NCBI RefSeq assembly: GCF_034344865.1
Contig: NZ_CP133774.1
Location: 4,774,001 to 4,838,000, forward strand
Source of the DNA: Pseudomonas sp. 10S4
Lineage (GTDB): Bacteria > Pseudomonadota > Gammaproteobacteria > Pseudomonadales > Pseudomonadaceae
Reading direction: 5' to 3'
Length of the DNA stretch: 64,000 nt
Part shown: one piece after another, positions 36,275 to 45,657 of the stretch
Position numbering within the stretch: position 1 is the first letter of the stretch
Layout of the letters: each line of letters opens with the position of its first letter
Made by a program: the position numbers and the translations under genes
The notes under the pieces: model-generated
Told to the model about the DNA's origin: nothing
The model's input: the letters and a program-made list of their open reading frames with translations, nothing else
The model's database searches: none

Positions 36275-36310
36275 TGCACAAAACGGATAAAGGTCTGCAC
36301 CCAGCGGATA
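36275..36310 (+). promoter_or_regulatory. BenR operator, two direct repeats TGCA-N6-GGATA
   Basis: TGCACAAAACGGATA at 36275-36289 and TGCACCCAGCGGATA at 36296-36310, 21 bp apart. This is the XylS/BenR consensus (TGCA-N6-GGNTA) in tandem. A possible -10 (TAGCAT) lies at 36332-36337, 17 bp from a weak -35 that overlaps the second repeat, as in XylS-dependent promoters. Confidence 0.8.
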
Positions 36311-36373
36311 GTCCGTCCCATTCCTCCGTCCTAGCATGGCCCTGCCTGAATAAAAACAATGGAGGCGGCGGCC

Positions 36374-37738
36374 ATGTCCCTGCGACCCGAATACCTTCAC
36401 TCCCTGCTTGAAGACGACAAAGACCACGGCATCTACCGCTGCAAACGCGAGATGTTCACCGACCCACGGCTGTTCGACCTGGAGATGCAGCACCTCTTCG
36501 AAGGCAACTGGCTGTACCTGGCCCACGAAAGCCAGATCCCCAGGATCAACGATTTCTACACCACCACCATGGGGCGCCAGTCGATCTTTATCGCGCGCAA
36601 CAAGGACGGTGAACTGAACGCGTTTATCAATGCCTGTAGCCATCGCGGCGCGATGCTCTGCCGGCACAAGACCGGCAACAAAAGCTCCTACACCTGCCCA
36701 TTCCACGGTTGGACCTTCAACAACTCCGGCAAGCTGCTGAAGGTCAAGGACCCGGCGGCGGCCGGCTACCCGGCGAGCTTCAATTGCGAAGGCTCCCACG
36801 ACCTGACCAAAGTCGCGCGTTTTGAGTCCTATCGCGGCTTCCTGTTCGGCAGCCTCAAGGCTGATGTGGTGCCGCTGGTGGAGCATTTGGGCGAGTCGGC
36901 GAAGATCATCGACATGATTGTCGACCAGTCCGCCGATGGCCTGGAAGTGCTGCGCGGCTCATCCAGCTATATATACGAAGGCAACTGGAAACTCACCGCC
37001 GAAAACGGTGCTGACGGCTATCACGTCAGCTCCGTGCACTGGAACTACGCGGCCACCCAAAACCAGCGTAAACAGCGCGAGGCTGGCGATAGCAATCCGA
37101 CCATGAGTGCCGGCAGTTGGGCCAAGCAGGGCGGTGGTTTCTATTCCTTCGACAAGGGCCACATGCTGCTCTGGACCCGTTGGGCCAACCCCGAAGACCG
37201 TCCGTTGTACGAGCGTCGTGATGAACTGGCGCAGGACTTCGGCCAGGCCCGCGCCGACTGGATGATCGAGAATTCGCGCAACCTGTGCCTGTACCCGAAC
37301 GTGTACCTGATGGACCAGTTCAGCTCGCAGATACGCATCGCCCGGCCGATCTCGGTCAATCGCACGGAAATCACCATCTACTGCATCGCCCCCAAAGGCG
37401 AAAGCGACACCGCGCGGTCCAGCCGGATTCGGCAGTACGAGGATTTCTTCAACGTCAGCGGCATGGCGACCCCGGATGATCTGGAGGAGTTTCGTTCCTG
37501 CCAGACCGGTTATCAGGGCAGCGTCACGACCTGGAATGACATGTCCCGCGGTGCCGAGCATTGGATCGAAGGCGCCGACGACGCGGCCAAAGAGATCGAC
37601 CTGCATCCGCTGCTCAGCGGCGTGCGCACCGAAGACGAAGGCTTGTTCGTACTGCAACACAAATATTGGCAGCAGACGATGCTCAAGGCCTTGGCCGCTG
37701 AACAGTCCGAGCTGATCGCCGTGGAGGCCGTGCAATGA
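36374..37738 (+). CDS. benA: Benzoate 1,2-dioxygenase large subunit BenA
   Basis: A 454-residue Rieske oxygenase alpha subunit. The Rieske cluster ligands are C88, H90 (CSHRG) and C108, H111 (CPFHG). The catalytic iron ligands include H217 and H222 in [19 protein letters not shown] precedes the ATG at 36374; an in-frame ATG at 36359 is inside that ribosome-binding site. Benzoate is converted to its cis-diol with BenB and BenC. First gene of benABCD. Confidence 0.95.
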   Translation: MSLRPEYLHSLLEDDKDHGIYRCKREMFTDPRLFDLEMQHLFEGNWLYLAHESQIPRINDFYTTTMGRQSIFIARNKDGELNAFINACSHRGAMLCRHKTGNKSSYTCPFHGWTFNNSGKLLKVKDPAAAGYPASFNCEGSHDLTKVARFESYRGFLFGSLKADVVPLVEHLGESAKIIDMIVDQSADGLEVLRGSSSYIYEGNWKLTAENGADGYHVSSVHWNYAATQNQRKQREAGDSNPTMSAGSWAKQGGGFYSFDKGHMLLWTRWANPEDRPLYERRDELAQDFGQARADWMIENSRNLCLYPNVYLMDQFSSQIRIARPISVNRTEITIYCIAPKGESDTARSSRIRQYEDFFNVSGMATPDDLEEFRSCQTGYQGSVTTWNDMSRGAEHWIEGADDAAKEIDLHPLLSGVRTEDEGLFVLQHKYWQQTMLKALAAEQSELIAVEAVQ

Positions 37739-38223
37739 CCATCACCTATGAGGCCGTGCGCGATTTTCTCTACCGTGAGGCCCGCTACCTCGACGACAAA
37801 CAGTGGGACGAGTGGCTGGAGCTGTACGCCCCGGACGCCACCTTTTGGATGCCGTCCTGGGACGACAACGACGAGCTCACCGAAGACCCGCAGCGGGAAA
37901 TCTCGCTGATCTGGTACGGCAACCGCACCGGCCTGGAAGACCGCATCTTCCGCATCAAGACCGAGCGTTCCAGTGCGAGCATTCCGGACACCCGCACCTC
38001 GCACAACCTGAGCAACATCGAGCTGCTCGAACAAGCCGACGGCCTGTGCAAAGTGCGCTTCAACTGGCACACCCTGAGCTTTCGCTACAAGACCGTCGAC
38101 AGCTATTTCGGCAGCAGTTTCTACACCTTGGATGTGCGCGGTGAAAACCCGTTGATCAAGGCCAAGAAAGTAGTCCTGAAGAACGATTACGTTCGCCAGG
38201 TCATCGATGTTTACCACCTGTGA
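37735..38223 (+). CDS. benB: Benzoate 1,2-dioxygenase small subunit BenB
   Basis: A 162-residue beta subunit ([42 protein letters not shown]...), the usual length of ring-hydroxylating dioxygenase beta chains. It overlaps benA by 4 bp (ATGA), which couples their synthesis. It forms the alpha3beta3 oxygenase with BenA. Confidence 0.95.
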   Translation: MTITYEAVRDFLYREARYLDDKQWDEWLELYAPDATFWMPSWDDNDELTEDPQREISLIWYGNRTGLEDRIFRIKTERSSASIPDTRTSHNLSNIELLEQADGLCKVRFNWHTLSFRYKTVDSYFGSSFYTLDVRGENPLIKAKKVVLKNDYVRQVIDVYHL

Positions 38224-38233
38224 GGCGGCTGTC

Positions 38234-39247
38234 ATGACTCATTCCATCGCATTCAATTTCGAAGACGGCGTCACCCGTTTCATCGACGCCAACCCCGACG
38301 AAACCGTGGCCGATGCCGCGTACCGCCAGGGCATCAATATTCCGCTGGATTGCCGCGATGGCGCGTGCGGCACCTGCAAATGCTTCGCCGAGGCCGGTCG
38401 TTACGATTTGGGCGAGGAATACATCGACGACGCCCTCAGCGCCGATGAAGCCAAGCAAGGTTTCGTCCTCACCTGCCAGATGCGCGCCCAGAGCGATTGC
38501 GTGGTGCGGGTGCCGGTATCGTCGGATGTCTGTCGCACCCGTCAGGCCAGTTTTGAAGCGACCATCAGTGCCGTGCGCCAGTTGTCCGACAGCACCATCG
38601 CGCTGTCGATCAAGGGCGAGGCCCTGAACAAACTGGCGTTCCTGCCGGGGCAGTATGTGAACCTCGGGGTTCCCGGCAGCGCGCAGACCCGCGCCTATTC
38701 GTTCAGCTCGTTGCAGCGCGACGGCGAGGTCAGTTTCCTGATCCGCAACGTGCCCGGCGGCTTGATGAGCAGCTTCCTCACCGGCATGGCCAAGGCCGGC
38801 GACAACATGACCCTGGCCGGACCGTTGGGCAGTTTCTATTTGCGCGACATCCGCCGTCCGTTGCTGTTGCTTGCCGGCGGCACCGGGCTGGCGCCGTTCA
38901 CCGCGATGCTGGAAAAAATCGCGGAGCAGGGCAGCGAGCAACCGCTGCATCTGATCTACGGCGTGACCAATGACTTCGACCTGGTGGAAATGGATCGACT
39001 CGAAGCGTTCGCTGCACGGATTCCGAACTTCAGTTTCAGCGCCTGCGTGGCCAACCCCGATAGCCGGCATCCGCTCAAGGGTTATGTGACCCAGCACATC
39101 GAGCCTCGGCATTTGAACGATGGCGACGTCGATGTCTACCTGTGCGGCCCGCCGCCGATGGTTGAGGCGGTCAGTCAGTTCATTCGCGAACAAGGCATTG
39201 CGCCGGTCAATTTCTACTACGAGAAGTTTGCTGCCAGCGCGGCATAA
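38234..39247 (+). CDS. benC: Benzoate dioxygenase reductase BenC
   Basis: A 337-residue electron-transfer protein. The N-terminal [2Fe-2S] ferredoxin domain has CRDGACGTCKCF and a fourth Cys in LTCQM. An FAD domain follows (RAYSFSS motif), then an NAD domain (LLLAGGTGLAPF). GGCGG precedes the ATG at 38234. It passes electrons from NADH to the Rieske centre of BenAB. Confidence 0.95.
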   Translation: MTHSIAFNFEDGVTRFIDANPDETVADAAYRQGINIPLDCRDGACGTCKCFAEAGRYDLGEEYIDDALSADEAKQGFVLTCQMRAQSDCVVRVPVSSDVCRTRQASFEATISAVRQLSDSTIALSIKGEALNKLAFLPGQYVNLGVPGSAQTRAYSFSSLQRDGEVSFLIRNVPGGLMSSFLTGMAKAGDNMTLAGPLGSFYLRDIRRPLLLLAGGTGLAPFTAMLEKIAEQGSEQPLHLIYGVTNDFDLVEMDRLEAFAARIPNFSFSACVANPDSRHPLKGYVTQHIEPRHLNDGDVDVYLCGPPPMVEAVSQFIREQGIAPVNFYYEKFAASAA

Positions 39248-39294
39248 ATTTTTCGGCAGCTCCTACGGGAGAGGGTCGTTGTCATGAGGTATGT

Positions 39295-40068
39295 ATGAAC
39301 AGATTTGATGAAAAAGTCGCGTTGATTACCGGGGCTGCGCAAGGCATTGGTCGGCGCGTCGCCGAGCGCATGGCCGCTGAAGGCGCGAAGTTGATTCTGG
39401 TGGATCGCGCGGAGCTGGTATTCGAAGTCCAAAAACAACTGGGGCAGGGCAGTCAGGTACTCGCTCTGACCGCTGATCTTGAGGATTACAGCGAATGCAG
39501 CCGGGTGATGCGAGCCGCCGTCGAACGTTTCGGGCGCCTGGATGTGTTGGTCAATAACGTCGGCGGGACGATCTGGGCCAAACCGTTCGAGCACTACGAC
39601 GCGCAGCAGATCGAAGCCGAAGTTCGCCGCTCGCTGTTCCCGACGCTGTGGTGTTGTCATGCCGCGCTGCCGTTCATGCTTGAGCAAGGGAGTGGTGCCA
39701 TCGTCAACGTTTCATCCATTGCCACCCGCAGCGTCAATCGCGTGCCTTATGGCGCTGCGAAGGGTGGGGTCAACGCGCTGACCGCCTGCCTGGCATTCGA
39801 AACCGCCGGTCGCGGGGTTCGGGTCAACGCGACCGCCCCCGGTGGAACCGAAGCACCGCCGCGACTTATCCCGCGCAACAGCACAGAGCAAAGCGCTGAG
39901 GAAAAGGTCTGGTATCAGCAGATCGTCGACCAAACCCTCGACAGCAGTTTGATGAAGCGCTACGGCACGCTAGATGAGCAGGCAAGCGCTATCTTGTTTC
40001 TGGCCAGCGACGAGGCCTCTTACATTACCGGCATGATCATGCCGGTGGGCGGCGGCGACCAGGGCTGA
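39295..40068 (+). CDS. benD: cis-Diol dehydrogenase BenD
   Basis: A 257-residue short-chain dehydrogenase with the cofactor motif TGAAQGIGRR, NNVGG and the catalytic triad in NVSSIATRSVNRVPYGAAKGG (Ser, Tyr, Lys). BenD oxidises the benzoate cis-diol carboxylate to catechol with loss of CO2. It is the last of benABCD in the window; benK, benE and benF are not present. Confidence 0.93.
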   Translation: MNRFDEKVALITGAAQGIGRRVAERMAAEGAKLILVDRAELVFEVQKQLGQGSQVLALTADLEDYSECSRVMRAAVERFGRLDVLVNNVGGTIWAKPFEHYDAQQIEAEVRRSLFPTLWCCHAALPFMLEQGSGAIVNVSSIATRSVNRVPYGAAKGGVNALTACLAFETAGRGVRVNATAPGGTEAPPRLIPRNSTEQSAEEKVWYQQIVDQTLDSSLMKRYGTLDEQASAILFLASDEASYITGMIMPVGGGDQG

Positions 40069-40131
40069 CACGACTCGTTAAAAACATCACACAAACAGGA
40101 GTCATGGTGGTGAGCCACGGCATAGCCCACC

Positions 40132-40494
40132 TTACAAGCGGCGCTGATACGCTTTGACGATGCGCAGCGTGGCGTCGCTGATTTTCAGGTTGTGAATGGC
40201 ATCCAGTGGATGCCACATGCAATCGATAATCTCATTCAGCGGCCGGGCCTCATGCAGGTTCACCACCGACGCTTCGTAAACATGGTGCCGGGTGCTGCCG
40301 TCTTCCAGTTCCATCAGGTACAACATGCCATCGACCCCGAGCCCGGTTTCTTCCGCCAGCTCTCGCGTGGCCGCGTCCACTTTGGTTTCCCCTGGCTCGA
40401 CCTTTCCGCCAGGCAAGGTCCAGCGACATCGGGGCTTGCGCACCAGGAGGACATGTCGGTCTTGCTCGCAAATAACGGTGGCGCGTACTTTCAT
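40132..40494 (-). CDS. Nudix hydrolase
   Basis: A 120-residue minimal Nudix protein with the box [18 protein letters not shown] followed by AEETGLG. Residues flanking the box are conserved. Substrate unknown. It is convergent with benD and separated from it by about 60 bp. Confidence 0.85.
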   Translation of the reverse strand: MKVRATVICEQDRHVLLVRKPRCRWTLPGGKVEPGETKVDAATRELAEETGLGVDGMLYLMELEDGSTRHHVYEASVVNLHEARPLNEIIDCMWHPLDAIHNLKISDATLRIVKAYQRRL

Positions 40495-40714
40495 GTGTTA
40501 CCTGATTGCCGTTTGTCACAAATAAGTCATAAAAATGCAATATTCAGGCCGAGGCCCGTGCGGCGGGAGTTTGAAGGGTTGGAGTGGTCGTGCAAGCCGA
40601 AAGTGCAACCGGATGCTGCCATGCCCTCGCGACGTCTGGTCGGCACGTTGGCAAAGGCCGGGTGTAAGGTAGTCGCCTCAATCGTGGGTTTTCACAGCCC
40701 ATATGGAGGTGACG

Positions 40715-40906
40715 ATGAGCATTGAGATGCTGACCAAGATGCACATGAACGGTTACGACGTACTCAGCGTGAACCACGGCCCTTGGCGGGTATGCACCAA
40801 AGATGACCGCCTGGGCGCCTTTGCCAGTCGGGAAGAGGCACTGGCCTTTGCGGCGTCTTTACCGGCGTATAAGGCGCGGTCTAGACGACCGGCGCGTAGC
40901 CAGTAG
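40715..40906 (+). CDS. Small hypothetical protein
   Basis: A 63-residue protein MSIEMLTKMHMNGYDVLSVNHGPWRVCTKDDRLGAFASREEALAFAASLPAY..., preceded by GGAGG. It has a short beta-alpha fold reminiscent of the DUF2188 family (W-x-V followed by an EEALAFA helix). The function is unknown. A rho-independent terminator follows. Confidence 0.7.
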   Translation: MSIEMLTKMHMNGYDVLSVNHGPWRVCTKDDRLGAFASREEALAFAASLPAYKARSRRPARSQ

Positions 40907-40922
40907 TCAATCGAGTGTGGTT

Positions 40923-40948
40923 AGCCCCGGTTTTTGCCGGGGCTTTTC
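40923..40948 (+). terminator. Rho-independent terminator
   Basis: Stem AGCCCCGG / CCGGGGCT with loop TTTTTG, followed by TTTT, directly after the small gene. Confidence 0.85.
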
Positions 40949-40960
40949 ATGGATGATCGT

Positions 40961-41317
40961 TCAGTAGCCTCCACCACTGCTGACAGAGTGGGAGGGCTCC
41001 CTGGCTCTCTGTTGGGCATTGCTCCACTCCGCGCAGCTCATGAAGCTGGTGTGGTCGACCTTGCCCGCGCCATCGAAACTGACGTTGTAGAGCTGTTGAT
41101 GACCGGCCTGAACCAGTTTGTAGTCAAAGCAGGTGCCGGGCTCCACCGTGCGATCAGTGATGGCCAGCGGTTTGCCGCCAATCTGCTGGACTTGATCCTG
41201 GCTCATGCCGTTTTCGATCTTGGCGACCAACGGCTGGTTGCGATAGACCTGTGAATCGGAGCCGCAACCGCTCGACGCCGCCAGCACGGCGAGCAGTGCG
41301 AACAGAGGCTTGTTCAT
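40961..41317 (-). CDS. osmE: OsmE-like lipoprotein (SmpA/OmlA family)
   Basis: A 118-residue outer-membrane-type lipoprotein. The signal MNKPLFALLAVLAASSGC places the lipidated Cys at 18. The SmpA/OmlA fold follows, with the hallmark KIENGMSQDQVQQIGGKP and CFDYKL. OsmE is induced by osmotic stress and by sigma S in E. coli. A convergent pair with the small gene at 40715 is separated by the terminator. Confidence 0.85.
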   Translation of the reverse strand: MNKPLFALLAVLAASSGCGSDSQVYRNQPLVAKIENGMSQDQVQQIGGKPLAITDRTVEPGTCFDYKLVQAGHQQLYNVSFDGAGKVDHTSFMSCAEWSNAQQRAREPSHSVSSGGGY

Positions 41318-41330
41318 GGCAGTGGTCCCG

Positions 41331-41570
41331 TTAGTGAGCTTTCGCTCGACTGATGTGCCGCGCCTTCACTTCATCGGCGTAGCTTTTGAGTCGTTCTTCG
41401 TCCCCCTGGAGCACCTCGCGCAGCCTTAGGGCTACTTGGGCATCCACTTCGTTGCCAGCCAGGCGAAACTGTTCCGCCAGGCGCAAAAGTTCTACCGCCG
41501 ACCAGCGCAGATTCGATTCCACACTTTGTAGGTCGCGCTGAAGTTCCTGCTCGAATTCGTTAAGCCGCAT
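41331..41570 (-). CDS. Small coiled-coil hypothetical protein
   Basis: A 79-residue, mainly helical, charged protein (MRLNEFEQELQRDLQSVESNLRWSAVELLRLAEQF...). GGAG lies 7 bp before the ATG at 41570; ATG 41585 is upstream of that ribosome-binding site. It lies 13 bp upstream of osmE on the same strand, so the two are probably co-transcribed. No family recognised. Confidence 0.6.
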   Translation of the reverse strand: MRLNEFEQELQRDLQSVESNLRWSAVELLRLAEQFRLAGNEVDAQVALRLREVLQGDEERLKSYADEVKARHISRAKAH

Positions 41571-41735
41571 GATGATCTCCTGCAAAATCCCCGCTACGAA
41601 AGATTAGTCCCGATTGCGGCGTGGAGTGTGCTGTTTGCAAGGGCATGCGTCGGTTCTGTCGCTTTCGCCAATCGTTCGCTGGATGTCTGAGCGGCTACGC
41701 GCTACATTCGCCGTTTTTCAGGGTGAGGAAGCGTC

Positions 41736-42071
41736 ATGCGGATGTTGATAGCGGGGGTAGCGGTGGCTATGTTGGCGGGATGTTCATTGCCTGCGTCCCT
41801 GGTGCCAGGCGAGCCCAACGTCAGCAAATACAGCGCCAAGCCGCCCAAAGAGTACCTCGCTTGCGTGCTGCCTTTGTGGCAGGAGCAGATTCCCAAAACG
41901 ACGCAGATAGGCATTTCCAACGGCTACCGCCTGACCGCGCCGAGCATCATCACGGCGGATGAGATTCTGGATATCGTGAAATCGAAGGATGGCAGCCGGG
42001 TGTCGCTGTATCAGGGGCCGCCTTGGGCGAAATCCGCGGCGATGAGAAAAGCGGTGCGTGACTGCCTGTAA
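41736..42071 (+). CDS. Small hypothetical lipoprotein
   Basis: A 111-residue protein with a lipoprotein signal (MRMLIAGVAVAMLAGC, Cys 16) and a small soluble domain with two further Cys (CVLPLWQ and CL at the C-terminus). GAGGAAG precedes the ATG. No known family recognised. A terminator follows. Confidence 0.75.
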   Translation: MRMLIAGVAVAMLAGCSLPASLVPGEPNVSKYSAKPPKEYLACVLPLWQEQIPKTTQIGISNGYRLTAPSIITADEILDIVKSKDGSRVSLYQGPPWAKSAAMRKAVRDCL

Positions 42072-42100
42072 GGCCTGAAGCTGTAACGACTTTGAAAAAA

Positions 42101-42134
42101 GCAGAAGCCGGATTTTCCGGCTTCTGCTTTTTTT
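42101..42134 (+). terminator. Rho-independent terminator
   Basis: Stem GCAGAAGCCGG / CCGGCTTCTGC with loop ATTTT, followed by seven T, 30 bp after the small lipoprotein gene. Confidence 0.9.
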
Positions 42135-42470
42135 AGTCTGTAACGTCAGTTACTGGGATCGTTTGCTCAGTGCCAGCCGCGCTTTTCTTCTCGTTGCGCT
42201 CAACCAGCCATTCATCCACTTGTCCGGAGAACTCCGGCGGGGCCTTACGCCCAACACCGTTTGGATTTATCCGCAAGCAGCCAATTGTGAAACAGCTTGG
42301 GCGGCTGCCGATCCACTGATTCCGATTGCTTGATGGATCGCTCAGGACTGACCAACGGTATCGATTTCCGCACAAATAGTGTTGATATATAAGGGGTTAC
42401 GTTCTTAATTAACCGAACGGTGCGCAGAAATATATTGTTTCAAAGTGTTTTAGTAGGTTAATATCGCCCC

Positions 42471-42536
42471 GCGTTCACCACCACGGTTTATGCATTTTTA
42501 AGTCCCAGGCGTCCATCAGCTGCCTGGGATTTTTTT
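42471..42536 (+). ncRNA. Candidate small RNA with its own promoter and terminator
   Basis: A promoter-like pair TTGTTT (42435-42440) and TAATAT (42459-42464), 18 bp apart, is followed by about 65 bp without an ORF and a hairpin (CCCAGGC / GCCTGGG, 42504-42528) with seven T. It lies in a gene-free 480-bp gap (42072-42552) between a plus-strand lipoprotein gene, which already has its own terminator, and a minus-strand TonB receptor. The T-run orientation fits a plus-strand transcript. An open frame at 42133-42375 (minus) in the same gap looks like chance. Confidence 0.5.
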
Positions 42537-42552
42537 GCCTTCGATTTGCCAA

Positions 42553-45030
42553 TCAAAACGCGTATTGCACGCGGGTGTAGTAGTAACCACCGGTAAAGCC
42601 AAACGGTGAGTAGCTGCCCCAGTTGTCGCCGAACGAAGAATTGGGCACGCCGATGTGGTCGGGGTATTTGTCGAACAGGTTCTGCGCACCCACGGCCACG
42701 GTCAGTTGCTTGGTCAGCGCATACGCCACGTCGAGGTCAGTAATCCATTTGGCGGAATACTCGCGGTCCAGGCTCGGATCGCTCGAGCTGTTGACCTCGG
42801 TGTATTTGCCGTAACGGGTCAGGCGCAGATTGACGTCGACGTCGCTGATGCCCCAATCGGCGGAGAAAATCATCTTGCTGCTTGGCGAGGTCTTGGTAAT
42901 CAGCGCCCGGGATTGGCGGCCCATCAGTTGAAAGTTGCCCCCCAACGCAGTCAATTGCTCCGGCGTGTCGTTCACGCTGAGGATTTGCGTGTGGTTGTAG
43001 TTCAGCGCCGCGGTCCACTTCACCGTGCCATAGCGGTTCAGGTTTTGCCGATAGTTGCCGACCACATCGACCCCGGACGTGCGGGTGTTGGCGCCGTTGG
43101 TGAAGTACTGCGCGCCCGCAGTGGCCGGCACGCCGATGCTGTCGAGCAGGCTGGCGACGCCCGGGCCCTGGAAGCGTTCGCTGAGCACCAGCCGATCGCG
43201 CAGGTTGATCACGTAGCCGTCGACGGTCAGGCTCAGGTCTTCGCTGGGGGTCAGTGCGAAACCGAGGCTGAAGTTGGTCGAACGCTCTGGCTTCAACGCT
43301 TGGGCCCCAAGGGCTTGGGCGCCCGCTGAATTCACCGGCAGGATCACATAGTTGTAGGACTGGTAGACGCCATTGATGGTGTCGAACCCGGTCGAGCGCG
43401 CGGTGAAAATCTGGTTGGCCAGCGAAGGAGCGCGAAAGCCATTGCTGACGCTGCCGCGCACCGAGAACAGCGGGTTGAACTCGTAGCGGGTGCTGAGTTT
43501 CCCGCTGCGCGTACCGCCGATGCCTTCGTTGTAGTGCTCGTAACGCCCGGCGACGCCGAAGTACCACTGCTCGACCGGGTAGAAGCCGAGGTCGATGTAA
43601 CTGGCGACGCTGTTGCGGCTGACTTTCTGCGCATCTTCAGGGGTGATGCCGTTGGTGACTTGCGCACCCGGATCAGGACGTTGCCCGGCGCGCGGACTAT
43701 CGTCCGGGAACACGTAGCCGCCATCAATATAAGAGTCCTCGGACCCGGCGCGGGTCTCGTAGCTTTCCCGCCGATGCTCGAAACCGAAAGCCACATCCAT
43801 CGGTTTAGCCAGACCGATCTCGTAGCTTTTCTTCAGGTCGAGGTTACTGGTGAGTTGGTCTGCGATGTAGATGCCAGAGGTGAACTTGTTCGGCGTGTTT
43901 TCCCCCAGTGACGGGTTCTGGTTGTCGTAAGTCCGTTGTTTGGCGTAGTTGCGCCCGTAGGTGCTGCTCAGGTCCCAGGCCCAGCCGCCGAAGTTGTCAC
44001 CCTTGGCGCCGAAGGCCGACTGGAAGTCGGTTTCGTTGACCAGCCAGTAAGGGCTGTAACCGTCGGGATAACCATTAGGGCCGGTGGTGATGGTGTTGCG
44101 TCCGCTGGGCAGGCGGAAGTTCTGGCCGTCGTTGTTCTCGCGGGTAGCCAGGGTCGAGAACGAATACAGCGTCACGGCGTCGTTCAGCGGCAGATCGAGG
44201 TTATAGCCAGCATCGGCCAATTGGCTGCGGGGCAAGCCGTAGCCTTTATAGGTGTGGTGGCTGGCGTCGGCCTCGCGCGGGTCCGGCGAGCCGTCGGCCT
44301 GCGGGTAGTAATGGGCGCTGTAGCCGTTGCTGCCGGCCTTGTTGTCACGTTCCTGATAGCGGGTGTCGAGGGAGACGTTGAGCACTCCGGCTTCGCCCAC
44401 CTGAAAACCATAATTGAGCGCTTCCTGGCCGGTGCCGCGTTTGCCGTCATAGCCCTGGCCGAGGGTTGTGTCGGAGCTGCCGCCGGTGGTCTGCTTGAGG
44501 ATGATGTTGATCACCCCGGCGATCGCATCCGAACCGTATTGCGCCGCCGCACCGTCGCGCAGCACCTCGATATGGTCGATGGACGCCACCGGGATCAAAT
44601 CCAGGTCGCTGGGTGCTGCACCGCTGTTGATCCCATTGATATTCAACGTCGCGCTGGTGTGCCGGCGCTTGCCGTTGACCAGCACCAGCACATGGGACGC
44701 GGTCAAACCGCGCAGGGTTGCCGAGCGCACCACGCCGCTGGCATCCCAGCCTGCGCGGTCCGGCAGGTTGAATGACGGGATGAATTTGCTCAGCGCTTCC
44801 AGCAGGCTGGGTTTGCCGACGGAGCGCAATTGTTCGCCGGTCACCACGTCGATGGGTGTCGGGCTGGTGGTGACGGTACGTTGTTCGGCACCACGGTTGC
44901 CGGTGACGACAACGGTGTCGAGGGTCGGCGACCCGGTTTCAGCGGCTTCGAGGCTGAACGAGGTCAGGCTACAGGCAAAGGACAGCGGCAGTAATAAAGG
45001 ACGGTAAGCAGGTACTGGGCAGTTGCGCAT
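42553..45030 (-). CDS. TonB-dependent outer-membrane receptor
   Basis: An 825-residue outer-membrane receptor. It has an N-terminal signal (LLLPLSFACSLTSFSLEAAETG), then a plug domain (SPTLDTVVVTGNRG..., LRDGAAAQYGSDAIAGVINI) and a 22-strand barrel ending in an aromatic residue (YYYTRVQYAF). Its plug matches receptors for small organic substrates rather than siderophores, but the ligand is unassigned. It is the last gene of the TonB-RidA-amine oxidase-TonB set. Confidence 0.88.
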   Translation of the reverse strand: MRNCPVPAYRPLLLPLSFACSLTSFSLEAAETGSPTLDTVVVTGNRGAEQRTVTTSPTPIDVVTGEQLRSVGKPSLLEALSKFIPSFNLPDRAGWDASGVVRSATLRGLTASHVLVLVNGKRRHTSATLNINGINSGAAPSDLDLIPVASIDHIEVLRDGAAAQYGSDAIAGVINIILKQTTGGSSDTTLGQGYDGKRGTGQEALNYGFQVGEAGVLNVSLDTRYQERDNKAGSNGYSAHYYPQADGSPDPREADASHHTYKGYGLPRSQLADAGYNLDLPLNDAVTLYSFSTLATRENNDGQNFRLPSGRNTITTGPNGYPDGYSPYWLVNETDFQSAFGAKGDNFGGWAWDLSSTYGRNYAKQRTYDNQNPSLGENTPNKFTSGIYIADQLTSNLDLKKSYEIGLAKPMDVAFGFEHRRESYETRAGSEDSYIDGGYVFPDDSPRAGQRPDPGAQVTNGITPEDAQKVSRNSVASYIDLGFYPVEQWYFGVAGRYEHYNEGIGGTRSGKLSTRYEFNPLFSVRGSVSNGFRAPSLANQIFTARSTGFDTINGVYQSYNYVILPVNSAGAQALGAQALKPERSTNFSLGFALTPSEDLSLTVDGYVINLRDRLVLSERFQGPGVASLLDSIGVPATAGAQYFTNGANTRTSGVDVVGNYRQNLNRYGTVKWTAALNYNHTQILSVNDTPEQLTALGGNFQLMGRQSRALITKTSPSSKMIFSADWGISDVDVNLRLTRYGKYTEVNSSSDPSLDREYSAKWITDLDVAYALTKQLTVAVGAQNLFDKYPDHIGVPNSSFGDNWGSYSPFGFTGGYYYTRVQYAF

Positions 45031-45066
45031 AAGGGTGAAGCTCCTGAGTGTCGGGTGATGTCCGTG

Positions 45067-45564
45067 TCATTTCTTGCGGGCGGCGACGGCTTCGATTTCC
45101 ACCAGACCGCCGGGCAGCGGCAGGGCCACGACCTGAATCGCCGTGCGTGCCGGTTTGTTCGGTTGTGCGGTACTGCCGAAAAACGGCGTATAGCCTTCCT
45201 GTAACCCGGCGAAATCGAGCTTGTTGCTCTTGGCCGGATCGCCCACCAGGAACACCCGCAGTTGCACCACGTCACCGAGGTCCAGGCCTTGGCTTTGCAA
45301 CACGCCTTTGAGTTTGTTCAGGATTGAAGTGGTCTGGGTCACGGTATCGCCGTAGGCCGCGAAGGAATCCTTCGGTGCTTTCGGGTCGTGCAGGTCGGCG
45401 AGCAATCCGCTGACAAACAGCAGCTCGGTTTGCGCCGGCACCGACACTGCCAGCGAAATCGGGAAGTTCGAGTTGGGCAGGGCGATGCGTTTGATCTCGT
45501 CGGCGTGGCTGGTGAGGGCGGTTGCGGTCATGAGCAGTCCTGTGAGCAAAGTAAGGGTTTTCAT
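45067..45564 (-). CDS. Exported RidA family protein
   Basis: A 165-residue RidA/YjgF-type protein with an N-terminal signal peptide (MKTLTLLTGLLMTATALTSHA|DE), so it is periplasmic, unlike standard cytoplasmic RidA. The fold is intact: LLFVSGLLADL, DVVQLRVFLVGD and the family arginine in PARTAIQVVALPLPGGLVEIEAVA. RidA enzymes hydrolyse reactive enamine/imine intermediates. It lies between a TonB receptor and an exported amine oxidase, whose imine product it may process. Confidence 0.82.
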   Translation of the reverse strand: MKTLTLLTGLLMTATALTSHADEIKRIALPNSNFPISLAVSVPAQTELLFVSGLLADLHDPKAPKDSFAAYGDTVTQTTSILNKLKGVLQSQGLDLGDVVQLRVFLVGDPAKSNKLDFAGLQEGYTPFFGSTAQPNKPARTAIQVVALPLPGGLVEIEAVAARKK

Positions 45565-45603
45565 CGTTCAGTCCTTTAATTGAAAAGAGTCAGGGGAGAT
45601 GAA

Positions 45604-45636
45604 CCTGTGGGAGCGAGCAAGCCCGCTCCCACATGG
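45604..45636. repeat. Single REP hairpin (GTGGGAGCGAGCAAGCCCGC family)
   Basis: CCTGTGGGAGCGAGCAAGCC followed by CGCTCCCACATGG. A short hairpin unit between ridA-like and amine oxidase genes. Confidence 0.75.
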
Positions 45637-45657
45637 TTTGCGCTTAACTGACTGGCA

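Noticed and set aside
36359..36374. Upstream ATG at 36359 for benA
   Set aside because: It lies inside the GGAGGCGG ribosome-binding site of the start at 36374, so the latter is preferred.
42133..42375. An 80-codon minus-strand open frame upstream of the candidate sRNA
   Set aside because: No ribosome-binding site, no family resemblance, and it begins inside an uncertain intergenic region; kept as non-coding.
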